From Streptomyces flaveolus (GTDB taxonomy: Bacteria > Actinomycetota > Actinomycetes > Streptomycetales > Streptomycetaceae): a stretch of 64,000 bases of DNA. The notes under the pieces were generated by a model. It did no database searches. It was not told where the DNA came from and saw only the letters and a list, made by a program, of their open reading frames with translations. The stretch lies in assembly GCF_000716535.1 (NCBI RefSeq), contig NZ_JNWV01000004.1, positions 186,001 through 250,000 on the forward strand, written 5' to 3'. Below are positions 46,249-54,200 of this stretch, one piece after another. The position numbers were made by a program, and so were the translations under genes. The first letter of the stretch is position 1, and every line of letters starts with the position of its first letter.

Positions 46249-47373
46249 GTGACTGAGATCGAGATCGGGCGCGGCAAGCGCGGCCGCCGGGCGTACGCCT
46301 TCGACGACATCGCCGTCGTCCCCAGCCGCCGTACGCGGGACCCGAAGGAGGTCTCGATCGCCTGGCAGATCGACGCCTACCGCTTCGAGCTGCCGTTCCT
46401 GGCCGCTCCCATGGACTCCGTGGTCTCCCCGGCCACCGCGATCCGCATCGGCGAGCTGGGCGGCCTCGGCGTGCTCAACCTGGAAGGCCTGTGGACGCGG
46501 CACGAGGACCCGCAGCCGCTGCTGGACGAGATCGCCGAGCTGCCCGCCGAGCAGGCGACCCGCCGCCTCCAGGAGATCTACGCGGCACCGATCAAGGAGG
46601 AGCTGATCGGCGCCCGCATCAAGGAGGTGCGCGACTCCGGCGTGGTCACCGCCGCCGCGCTCTCCCCGCAGCGCACCGCCCAGTTCTCCAAGGCGGTCGT
46701 GGACGCGGGCGTGGACATCTTCGTCATCCGGGGTACGACGGTCTCGGCGGAGCACGTGTCGTCCTCGCACGAGCCGCTGAACCTGAAGCAGTTCATCTAC
46801 GAGCTGGACGTCCCGGTGATCGTCGGCGGCTGCGCCACGTACACGGCGGCCCTGCACCTGATGCGCACCGGTGCGGCCGGCGTCCTCGTCGGCTTCGGCG
46901 GCGGCGCCGCGCACACCACGCGCAACGTCCTCGGCATCCAGGTCCCGATGGCCACGGCCGTGGCCGACGTGGCCGCGGCCCGCCGTGACTACATGGACGA
47001 GTCCGGCGGCCGGTACGTGCACGTGATCGCGGACGGCGGCGTCGGCTGGTCCGGCGACCTGCCCAAGGCCATCGCCTGCGGCGCCGACGCCGTGATGATG
47101 GGCTCCCCGCTGGCCCGGGGCACGGACGCGCCCGGCAAGGGCCACCACTGGGGCATGGAGGCGGTCAACGAGGAGCTGCCGCGCGGCAAGAAGGTCGACC
47201 TCGGCACGGTCGGCACCATCGAGGAGATCCTCACCGGCCCGTCCCACACCCCGGACGGCTCGATGAACTTCTTCGGCGCCCTGCGCCGCGCCATGGCCAC
47301 CACCGGCTACAGCGAGCTGAAGGAGTTCCAGCGGGTCGAGGTGACGGTGGCGGACAGCCAGCACCGGCGGTAG
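46249..47373 (+). CDS. GuaB-family paralogue (GuaB3 type) without the catalytic cysteine
   Basis: 374-aa IMPDH/GMPR-fold protein lacking the CBS domains. The barrel is recognisable (DDIAVVPSRRTRDPKEVSIAWQ; AAPMDSVVSPATAIRIGELGGLGVLNLEG; VIADGGVGWSGDLPKAIACGADAVMMGSPLA). In the segment equivalent to the IMPDH active loop it reads GGGAAHTTRNVLG, so the catalytic Cys position is His222. It is therefore unlikely to be a standard IMPDH. Actinobacteria carry this paralogue beside guaB; the function is undetermined. GTG start. Confidence 0.9.
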   Translation: MTEIEIGRGKRGRRAYAFDDIAVVPSRRTRDPKEVSIAWQIDAYRFELPFLAAPMDSVVSPATAIRIGELGGLGVLNLEGLWTRHEDPQPLLDEIAELPAEQATRRLQEIYAAPIKEELIGARIKEVRDSGVVTAAALSPQRTAQFSKAVVDAGVDIFVIRGTTVSAEHVSSSHEPLNLKQFIYELDVPVIVGGCATYTAALHLMRTGAAGVLVGFGGGAAHTTRNVLGIQVPMATAVADVAAARRDYMDESGGRYVHVIADGGVGWSGDLPKAIACGADAVMMGSPLARGTDAPGKGHHWGMEAVNEELPRGKKVDLGTVGTIEEILTGPSHTPDGSMNFFGALRRAMATTGYSELKEFQRVEVTVADSQHRR

Positions 47374-47400
47374 TCGCCGGGGCGGTCTCCACGACGCCGG

Positions 47401-47436
47401 AAGGGCCGGTCATCCATGGTGGGTGACCGGCCCTTT
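47401..47436 (+). terminator. intrinsic terminator after the GuaB paralogue
   Basis: AAGGGCCGGTCA (47401-47412) and TGACCGGCCCTT (47424-47435) form a perfect 12-bp stem with an 11-nt loop, ending in TTT. Confidence 0.88.
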
Positions 47437-47492
47437 CGCATGCCTGGGCGTAGTGGGGCGGCAGTGTCCGTGATCGGCGACCCAGTTCCGCT

Positions 47493-47548
47493 GGGTGCCC
47501 CCTTCCAAGGACACGGGCCGGGCCCCGCGATCGTGGAAGGGGGCGCCC
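47493..47548. repeat. 14-bp inverted repeat with 28-nt loop
   Basis: GGGTGCCCCCTTCC (47493-47506) pairs with GGAAGGGGGCGCCC (47535-47548) with one G-T. It lies in the 258-bp gap downstream of both convergent genes, so it could be the terminator of the minus-strand sugar dehydrogenase gene. Confidence 0.55.
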
Positions 47549-47631
47549 ATGGGACGCCACCGCAGCCCACCCCCTGGGATCGCATCCCCCGCGCTACCGA
47601 CCCGCCGCCCCCAGACCCCCACGCGCCCCCT

Positions 47632-48840
47632 TCACAACCGATGCGCCGCCCCCGTGGGCGTGGCTCCCCGGGTGTCCAGCAGCAACTGGGCCTTCACCGA
47701 GAGCCCCTGGAGGTCGTACGTGCGGTGCTGCTGGAGCAGGATCGTGAGGTCGGCGTCGGCGGCGGCCTCGTACAGGGAGTCCGCGCGCGGCACGGGCCGG
47801 TCCAGGACGCTCCACTCGGGCACGTACGGGTCGTGGTAGCTGACGGCCGCGCCCAGCCCCATCAGCCGTACGGCGATCTCCTGGGCCGGGGTGCCCTGCT
47901 GGTCGGCGAGGTCGGGTTTGTAGGTGACGCCGAGGAGCAGCACGCGGGCCCCGCGCGCGGACTTGCCGTGTTCGTTGAGGAGCGTGGCCGCGCGCTGGAC
48001 GACGTACCGGGGCATCCGGCTGTTGACCTGCTGGGCCAGCTCGACCATGCGCAGGGTGCGGGTCGCGTGCCCGGTCAGGTCCAGCGCGACCCCGTGCCCG
48101 CCGACGCCCGGGCCGGGCCGGAACGCCTGGAAGCCGAAGGGCTTGGTCTCCGCGCACCGGATGACGTCCCACAGGTCGACGCCCAGCTCGTGGCAGAGGA
48201 CGGCCATCTCGTTGACCAGCGCGATGTTGACGTGCCGGTAGTTGGTTTCCAGCAACTGCACGGTCTCCGCCTCGCGCAGCCCACGCGCGCGTACCACCTT
48301 GTCGGTGAGCCGGCCGTAGAACGCGGCGGCCGACTCGGTGCAGGCGGGGGTGAGGCCGCCGATCACCTTGGGGGTGCTCGCGGGGGTGTGCTCGCGGCTG
48401 CCGGGGTCGACCCGGCTGGGAGAGTAGGCGAGGTGGAAGTCGCGGCCGGCGCGCAGCCCCGAGCCCTCCTCCAGCAGCGGGCGCAGGAACTCCTCCGTGG
48501 TTCCCGGGAGCACCGGTGACTCGAGGATGACCGTGGTGTGCGGGCGGAGCCGTGCGGCCAGGGTGCGGGCGGCCGCCTCGACCTGCGTGAGGTCGAGTCC
48601 GCCGTCGGCGCCGCGCGGGGTGGGCGCGCAGATCACCGCGGTGCGCACCCGGCCGAGCTGGGCGGGGTCGGTGACGGGGCGGAATCCGGCGGAGTGCATC
48701 CGGCGCAGCTCCGCGGGGCTGAGTGAGCCGGCCTCGGGGCCGGTGGCATAGCCGACGGTGGGGATGCCGGCGGCGACGGCGGCCTGGGCGAGCGGCAAGC
48801 CGTAGGGACCGAGTCCGATGACGGCGAGGTCTGCGGGCAT
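47632..48840 (-). CDS. nucleotide-sugar dehydrogenase homologue lacking the catalytic Cys
   Basis: 402-aa protein of the UDP-GlcNAc/UDP-ManNAc dehydrogenase (WecC-like) family. Rossmann motif VIGLGPYGLPLAQAA at the N-terminus; central helix ETVQLLETNYRHVNIALVNEM; C-terminal domain LLLGVTYKPDLADQQGTPAQEIA. The active-site motif, normally GGHCIPVDP, reads GGHGVALDL: the oxidised-thioester Cys is Gly250. It cannot carry out the normal two-step oxidation to an acid. No other sugar genes are adjacent. Divergent from glpD. Possible roles: single-step dehydrogenation, regulation, or decay. Confidence 0.85.
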   Translation of the reverse strand: MPADLAVIGLGPYGLPLAQAAVAAGIPTVGYATGPEAGSLSPAELRRMHSAGFRPVTDPAQLGRVRTAVICAPTPRGADGGLDLTQVEAAARTLAARLRPHTTVILESPVLPGTTEEFLRPLLEEGSGLRAGRDFHLAYSPSRVDPGSREHTPASTPKVIGGLTPACTESAAAFYGRLTDKVVRARGLREAETVQLLETNYRHVNIALVNEMAVLCHELGVDLWDVIRCAETKPFGFQAFRPGPGVGGHGVALDLTGHATRTLRMVELAQQVNSRMPRYVVQRAATLLNEHGKSARGARVLLLGVTYKPDLADQQGTPAQEIAVRLMGLGAAVSYHDPYVPEWSVLDRPVPRADSLYEAAADADLTILLQQHRTYDLQGLSVKAQLLLDTRGATPTGAAHRL

Positions 48841-48985
48841 GGAGTGGGCCGTCCTTCCCAGTAGCCGAAGCGGGACAGGTGCGCAACCGCTGTGGAGAAG
48901 ACGAGCGAGTGCACTGTCAGACTAGGTACATATATGACCGTTATGTGTGATTGTGTTTGTGTGTCTTCCGACGGTTGTGCGCAAG

Positions 48986-48994
48986 TTGTCCACA
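48986..48994. promoter_or_regulatory. consensus DnaA box upstream of glpD
   Basis: TTGTCCACA, the preferred Streptomyces DnaA box, on the plus strand in the divergent region between the dehydrogenase homologue and glpD. A single copy only, so not an origin. It follows an AT-rich stretch (about 48925-48966) that probably contains promoters. Confidence 0.5.
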
Positions 48995-49121
48995 GGTCGG
49001 GAGCCCGTGGTGGCTGAAGTCGGGCAGCCCGGTCAGAATTTGGGCATGAGGAGGGGATGAACCGGGCTTCGCCCACCGGGTGCGGCCGACGCGAGCGAGT
49101 CTGCGACAGCGGGAGGCAGCG

Positions 49122-50828
49122 GTGAGGACAGCGACTCTGGGACCGGCGCAGCGCGCCGGGGCACTGGCGGCGATGGCGGAGCGCGAACTGGACGTGCTGG
49201 TGGTCGGCGCCGGAGTGGTGGGCGCCGGCACCGCGCTCGACGCCGCCACCCGTGGCCTGTCCACCGGCCTGGTCGAGGCCCGCGACTGGGCGTCCGGCAC
49301 CTCCAGCCGGTCCAGCAAGCTGATCCACGGCGGCCTGCGCTATCTGGAGATGCTCGACTTCGCCCTGGTCCGCGAGGCCCTCAAGGAGCGCGGTCTGCTG
49401 CTGGAGCGCCTCGCCCCGCACCTGGTCAAGCCGGTCCCGTTCCTCTACCCGCTCCAGCACAAGGGCTGGGAGCGGCTGTACGCGGGTTCGGGCGTCGCGC
49501 TCTACGACGCGATGTCCATGGCCCGCGGCCACGGCCGGGGCCTGCCCGTGCACCGCCACCTCACCCGCCGTCACGCCCTGCGCGTCGCCCCCTGCCTGAA
49601 GAAGGACGCCCTGGTCGGCGCCCTGCAGTACTACGACGCCCAGATGGACGACGCGCGCTTCGTGGCCACGCTGGTGCGCACGGCTGCCTCCTACGGCGCG
49701 AAGGTGGCCAACCGCGCGCGCGTGACCGGGTTCCTGCGCGAGGGCGAGCGGGTCGTCGGCGCCCGGGTGCAGGACGTGGAGGGCGGCGGGGAGTACGAGA
49801 TCCATGCCCAGCAGGTCGTCAACGCCACCGGTGTGTGGACCGACGACACGCAGGCCATGGTCGGCGAGCGCGGCCGGTTCCACGTCCGCGCCTCCAAGGG
49901 CATCCACCTGGTCGTGCCCAAGGACCGCGTCCACTCCACCACCGGCCTGATCCTGCGCACCGAGAAATCCGTCCTCTTCGTCATCCCCTGGGGCCGGCAC
50001 TGGATCATCGGCACCACCGACACCGACTGGGACCTGGACAAGGCCCACCCGGCCGCGTCCAGCGCCGACATCGACTACCTGCTGGAGCACGTCAACTCGG
50101 TGCTGGCCGTGCCGCTCAGCCGCGACGACGTCCAGGGGGTGTACGCGGGGCTGCGCCCGCTGCTGGCCGGCGAGTCCGACGCCACCAGCAAGCTGTCCCG
50201 CGAGCACACGGTCGCCCACCCGGTGCCGGGACTCGTGGTCGTCGCGGGCGGCAAGTACACGACCTACCGGGTGATGGCCAAGGACGCCGTCGACGAGGCC
50301 GTGCACGGGCTCGACATGCGCGTGGCCGACTGTGTCACGGAGGAGACCCCGCTGCTCGGCGCGGAGGGCTACCAAGCGCTGTGGAACGCGCGGGCGCGGA
50401 TAGCCGCGCGCACCGGACTGCACGTGGTCCGCGTGGAGCACCTGCTGAACCGGTACGGCTCGCTGGCCGAGGAGGTCCTGGACCTCATCGCCGCCGACCC
50501 CACGCTCGGCGAGCCGCTGCCGGCCGCCGACGACTATCTGCGCGCCGAGGTGGTGTACGCCGCCTCGCACGAGGGCGCCCGGCACCTGGACGACGTCCTC
50601 ACCCGCCGCACCCGCATCTCCATCGAGACCTTCGACCGCGGTACCCGCAGCGCCCGCGTGGCGGCCGAGCTGATGGCACCCGTCCTCGGCTGGGACGAGG
50701 ACCAGATCGCCCGCGAGGTCGAGCACTACGAGAAGCGGGTGGAGGCCGAGCGGGAGTCCCAGCTCCAGCCGGACGACCAGACGGCGGACGCCGCGAGGCT
50801 GGGCGCGCCCGACATCGTGCCGCTGTAG
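49122..50828 (+). CDS. glpD: glycerol-3-phosphate dehydrogenase (FAD, aerobic)
   Basis: 568-aa membrane-associated flavoprotein that oxidises glycerol-3-P to dihydroxyacetone-P and feeds electrons to the quinone pool. FAD motif VLVVGAGVVGAGTALDAATRG; SGTSSRSSKLIHGGLRYLEM; RASKGIHLVVPKDR; WGRHWIIGTTDTDWD; GGKYTTYRVMAKDAVD. The C-terminal DAO_C domain ends at about 545. GTG 49122 with GGGAGGCAGCG before it; the frame is open upstream to 49080. No glpF or glpK nearby. Confidence 0.95.
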   Translation: MRTATLGPAQRAGALAAMAERELDVLVVGAGVVGAGTALDAATRGLSTGLVEARDWASGTSSRSSKLIHGGLRYLEMLDFALVREALKERGLLLERLAPHLVKPVPFLYPLQHKGWERLYAGSGVALYDAMSMARGHGRGLPVHRHLTRRHALRVAPCLKKDALVGALQYYDAQMDDARFVATLVRTAASYGAKVANRARVTGFLREGERVVGARVQDVEGGGEYEIHAQQVVNATGVWTDDTQAMVGERGRFHVRASKGIHLVVPKDRVHSTTGLILRTEKSVLFVIPWGRHWIIGTTDTDWDLDKAHPAASSADIDYLLEHVNSVLAVPLSRDDVQGVYAGLRPLLAGESDATSKLSREHTVAHPVPGLVVVAGGKYTTYRVMAKDAVDEAVHGLDMRVADCVTEETPLLGAEGYQALWNARARIAARTGLHVVRVEHLLNRYGSLAEEVLDLIAADPTLGEPLPAADDYLRAEVVYAASHEGARHLDDVLTRRTRISIETFDRGTRSARVAAELMAPVLGWDEDQIAREVEHYEKRVEAERESQLQPDDQTADAARLGAPDIVPL

Positions 50829-50892
50829 CGGCGACTGACGTTCACTCGAACGAGTGGCCGTTTCCGGGATCTCTGCTCGAACCCGAGCCGTT

Positions 50893-51775
50893 CTACCAGG
50901 TGCGAGGGCAGAACTCGGCGGCGAGCAGCGCGGGTTCGAGGTGCGGGTCTGCGATCGCGTCCGTGTTCACCCGGAAGGTGAGGACCCGGCGGCCGTCGGC
51001 GGTGGCTGCGCTGCGCACGTAGCTCCCGGATGTCCGGCCGTCGTGCCCCCACACCGTGGTGCCGCACGGCGGCTTCACCGGAAACAGCCCCATGCCGTAC
51101 GAGCCGTGTGCGGCACGGATGTTCCGGGCCGGCCGGTGTGGTCATCAGCTCACCCGTCGCGCCGGCCACGCGCGGGTCGAGCTCGGTGACGTCGGAGCCG
51201 TCGGCGGCGCAGGAGTGACCGGTGACCTGGCGGACGGCCAGGCCGAGCAGGACGTAATTGGTGCCTGGAGTAGGAGTGGCGGGGAGGGCGAGAGCGATGG
51301 GTGCGGCCTGAAGCGAGGTCAGGGGCACGGCGCCCCGGGCGGCTTGGGTGAAGTCGGCCAGTCGGCCGGTGCGGGTGAGCGGCGCCCGCAGGGTGATGCG
51401 CCGGCCGTCGGTGCCGCGCCCGCGGAGCGGTCCCGGCAGGTGGTGCTCCACGGTGTCGGACAGGGAGAGCCGGCGCTCCCCGACCGGCCGGCGCACGACC
51501 GTCGCGACGAGGGTCTGGGTGACGCTGCCGGTCCGGAAGCGGTCGGCGCGGGCGATGCCCCGGCCGCCGGCGGCGGCGTGGCGGAAGCGGTGCCCGTCCG
51601 CGTCGGTGTCCAGGGCCGGCAGGGCCGCGGCGGGTGCCCTGCCGTCGCTGACGAGCAGCGGCAGGACCGCGTCCGTGGCCGCCGCCGGGGAGATGCTCCG
51701 GAAGGCGTTCTGGGAGGGTTGTGGACGGCGGCAGGGGTGAGCGGCAGGATCAGGGGCACCGGTATGGACATGACT
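50893..51775 (-). pseudogene. decayed serine hydrolase / D-Ala-D-Ala carboxypeptidase-like gene
   Basis: Pieces of a class C beta-lactamase/DD-peptidase-fold protein can be read on the minus strand in three frames. A signal-like start (MSIPVPLILPLTPAAVH) near 51775 is followed by a frameshift near 51720, then a long middle part to about 51100 (FRTGSVTQTLVATVV; RRITLRAPLTRTGRLADF; PGTNYVLLGLAVRQV). Another frameshift precedes a C-terminal piece (GTTVWGHDGRTSGSYVRSAA) ending at 50893. The active-site SxxK reads SVTQ, so the catalytic Lys is lost as well. It fills the 1.1-kb gap between glpD and the kinase array. Confidence 0.75.
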
Positions 51776-51962
51776 GTCCCAAGCGGCGGCATACCGGTTC
51801 CTCCCTTCTTACGACCCATCATCCCGGTAAGCGGAACGTCCGCTTCAGAGGGGCTGCCGACGCGGCGGGGGCGGGTCCGGGCCAGGGGCACCCTGGGCGT
51901 CGGCCACTTGTCGGGTGAGAGACAATGGAGGCTCTGTCAGGGCGGGTTGTATGAGGGGACGC

Positions 51963-54038
51963 ATGTCGGAGGCGGAGCGGGCGGGTACATCTCGTCAGGA
52001 GACTCGTCAGGACAAGAACGAGCGGCGTCTCCTCGCGGGGCGGTACCGGCTGGGAGACGTGCTGGGCCGTGGCGGTATGGGCACGGTCTGGCGCGCCGAG
52101 GACGAGACCCTGGGCCGGACGGTCGCCGTCAAGGAGCTGCGGTTCCCGTCGAACATCGACGAGGAGGAGAAGCGGCGCCTGATCACGCGCACCCTGCGCG
52201 AGGCCAAGGCGATCGCCCGGATCCGCAACAACAGCGCGGTGACGGTCTTCGACGTGGTCGACGAGGACGACCGGCCCTGGATCGTCATGGAGCTGGTCGA
52301 GGGCAAGTCCCTGGCCGAGGTCATCCGCGAGGACGGCGTGCTGGAGCCGAAGCGCGCCGCGGAGGTGGGGCTCGCCATCCTCGACGTGCTGCGCTCCGCG
52401 CACCGGGAGGGCATCCTGCACCGGGACGTGAAGCCGTCCAACGTGCTCATCGCCGAGGACGGCCGGGTCGTGCTCACCGACTTCGGCATCGCGCAGGTCG
52501 AGGGCGACCCGTCCATCACCTCCACCGGCATGCTCGTCGGCGCGCCCTCCTACATCTCCCCCGAGCGGGCCCGTGGCCACAAGCCGGGCCCCGCCGCCGA
52601 CCTCTGGTCGCTCGGCGGCCTGCTGTACGCGGCGGTCGAGGGCACCCCGCCCTACGACAAGGGCTCGGCGATCGCCACGCTCACCGCGGTGATGACCGAG
52701 CCCCTGGAGGAACCGAAGAACGCGGGCCCGCTGCGGGACGTCATCTACGGCCTGCTGACCAAGGATCCGGCCAACCGGCTGGACGACGCCGGGGCCCGGG
52801 CCATGCTCAACGCGGTGATCCGCGCGCCCGAGCCGAAGCCGTTGGACGCCACGCAGGTGGTGCCGTTGCCGGCGCAGTCCGGCGGGCCGGAGGGCAAGCG
52901 GGGCGAGGAGGCCGGGGAGAAGCTGCGCGGCGCCCTGCGGTCGGTGCGCAAGGCGGCCGGGGCGGCCACGGCGGCGGCTTCCGTGCGGACCAGGAGCGGG
53001 AGCGAGCCGGCCGCGCCGGGGACGGACGGCACGGAGGGCGCCGGGGGCGCCGGAGGCGCGGTTCCCGGTGGTGCGCGGCCCGGGACGTCCGGTGGCTCGC
53101 GGCCAGGGTTCTCCGGTGGGCCGGGGGCCGGTTCCGCCGCGCGGCCGGGCGGTCCGGCATCGAGTGCCGCCGGTGTGCCGAACTCCAGCGCGAACAAGCA
53201 GAGTTCCGGCTGGCCCGTGGTGCCGCCGCCGGACCTTGACCTGCCGACGCGGCCGGTGCCGAGGGCGCCGCTGACCGATGTGGTGCCCCGGCGCACGCTG
53301 CTGATCATCGCCGTGGTGGTCGTGCTCGCGGTGCTCGGGACCGTGCTGGCCTTGGTCCTGAACGGCGACGACGGCAAGGGCGACAAGAGCGGCGGGGCCA
53401 AGGCCGCGGCCAGCGCCGGCGCGTCCGCCAAGCGGGACAAGGGCACGGGCGGCGGCACGGACACCGGGCCCCGGACGGACGGAGGGAGTTCGGCCTCCGC
53501 GAGCACCGGGTCGACGCCGGACGCCGGGGCGAGCCGGTCCGCCGACTCCGACTCCGACTCCGGCGACGGCTCCGGCTCCTCCGGCTCGAAGGACGACGGG
53601 AGCGCTCCGGTGGTCTCCACCCGCAAGGGCGGCCAGGGCTACTCGATCGGGCTGCCCAAGGGATGGGAATACCAGACCAGCGGCGCCGCCGGTGACCGCT
53701 ACACCGGGCCCGCCGGGCAGAAGCTGCTCGTCGCCTGGACCGGCACGCCCAAGGACGACCCGGTGGCGGACTGGCGGAACCAGGAGCGCTACATGGTGCG
53801 CTCCCAGTACCACAGGATCCGCATCGAGCAGGTGGACTACCGCGACTGGAACACCGCCGACTGGGAGTTCACCTACGTCGAGGGCGGCACCGAGTACCGC
53901 ACGATCGACCGGGGTTTCGTGGTGAACGACCACCTCGGTTACGCACTGATGTACACCGCGAAGGACGCCGACTGGCACGGCGAACTGCGCAAGGACACCT
54001 GGAAGACGTTGACGAAGTCCTTCAAGCCCAAGTCGTAG
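51963..54038 (+). CDS. transmembrane serine/threonine protein kinase 1
   Basis: 691-aa Hanks-type kinase, apparently active: Gly-rich loop GRGGMGTVW, Lys57 in VAVKEL, HRDVKPSN with Asp155, DFG at 173-175. The kinase domain spans about 40-300. An Ala/Gly/Pro-rich linker (about 300-440) leads to one membrane helix (about 446-467), a Gly/Ser/Asp-rich stalk, and a C-terminal extracytoplasmic domain (about 550-691) with YSIGLPKGWEYQ and ADWEFTYVEGG. There are no PASTA repeats. ATG 51963 chosen; earlier starts are in non-conserved sequence. First of five clustered kinases. Confidence 0.93.
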   Translation: MSEAERAGTSRQETRQDKNERRLLAGRYRLGDVLGRGGMGTVWRAEDETLGRTVAVKELRFPSNIDEEEKRRLITRTLREAKAIARIRNNSAVTVFDVVDEDDRPWIVMELVEGKSLAEVIREDGVLEPKRAAEVGLAILDVLRSAHREGILHRDVKPSNVLIAEDGRVVLTDFGIAQVEGDPSITSTGMLVGAPSYISPERARGHKPGPAADLWSLGGLLYAAVEGTPPYDKGSAIATLTAVMTEPLEEPKNAGPLRDVIYGLLTKDPANRLDDAGARAMLNAVIRAPEPKPLDATQVVPLPAQSGGPEGKRGEEAGEKLRGALRSVRKAAGAATAAASVRTRSGSEPAAPGTDGTEGAGGAGGAVPGGARPGTSGGSRPGFSGGPGAGSAARPGGPASSAAGVPNSSANKQSSGWPVVPPPDLDLPTRPVPRAPLTDVVPRRTLLIIAVVVVLAVLGTVLALVLNGDDGKGDKSGGAKAAASAGASAKRDKGTGGGTDTGPRTDGGSSASASTGSTPDAGASRSADSDSDSGDGSGSSGSKDDGSAPVVSTRKGGQGYSIGLPKGWEYQTSGAAGDRYTGPAGQKLLVAWTGTPKDDPVADWRNQERYMVRSQYHRIRIEQVDYRDWNTADWEFTYVEGGTEYRTIDRGFVVNDHLGYALMYTAKDADWHGELRKDTWKTLTKSFKPKS

Positions 54039-54200
54039 GCGTCGTGCGCCGGTTTGGTGCGTGAGAATCCGTCATCCTCTCAGTGCGGGTTGCCTCCGGC
54101 ACGTATCGTGAAGGTCGCGGACCGTACGCGGCCGTATGCGTGTGCGAAACGGGTCGTGAGGCGAACGGATGTGACCAACCGGGCGGCCGGGGGAGGCAAA

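Noticed and set aside
48925..48994. Replication origin near the DnaA box and AT-rich patch
   Set aside because: Only one consensus box, and no dnaA/dnaN genes nearby; a Streptomyces oriC carries many clustered boxes.
51056..53239. 727-codon plus-strand frame crossing the pseudogene and kinase 1
   Set aside because: It overlaps the well-supported kinase in another frame and carries only low-complexity sequence.
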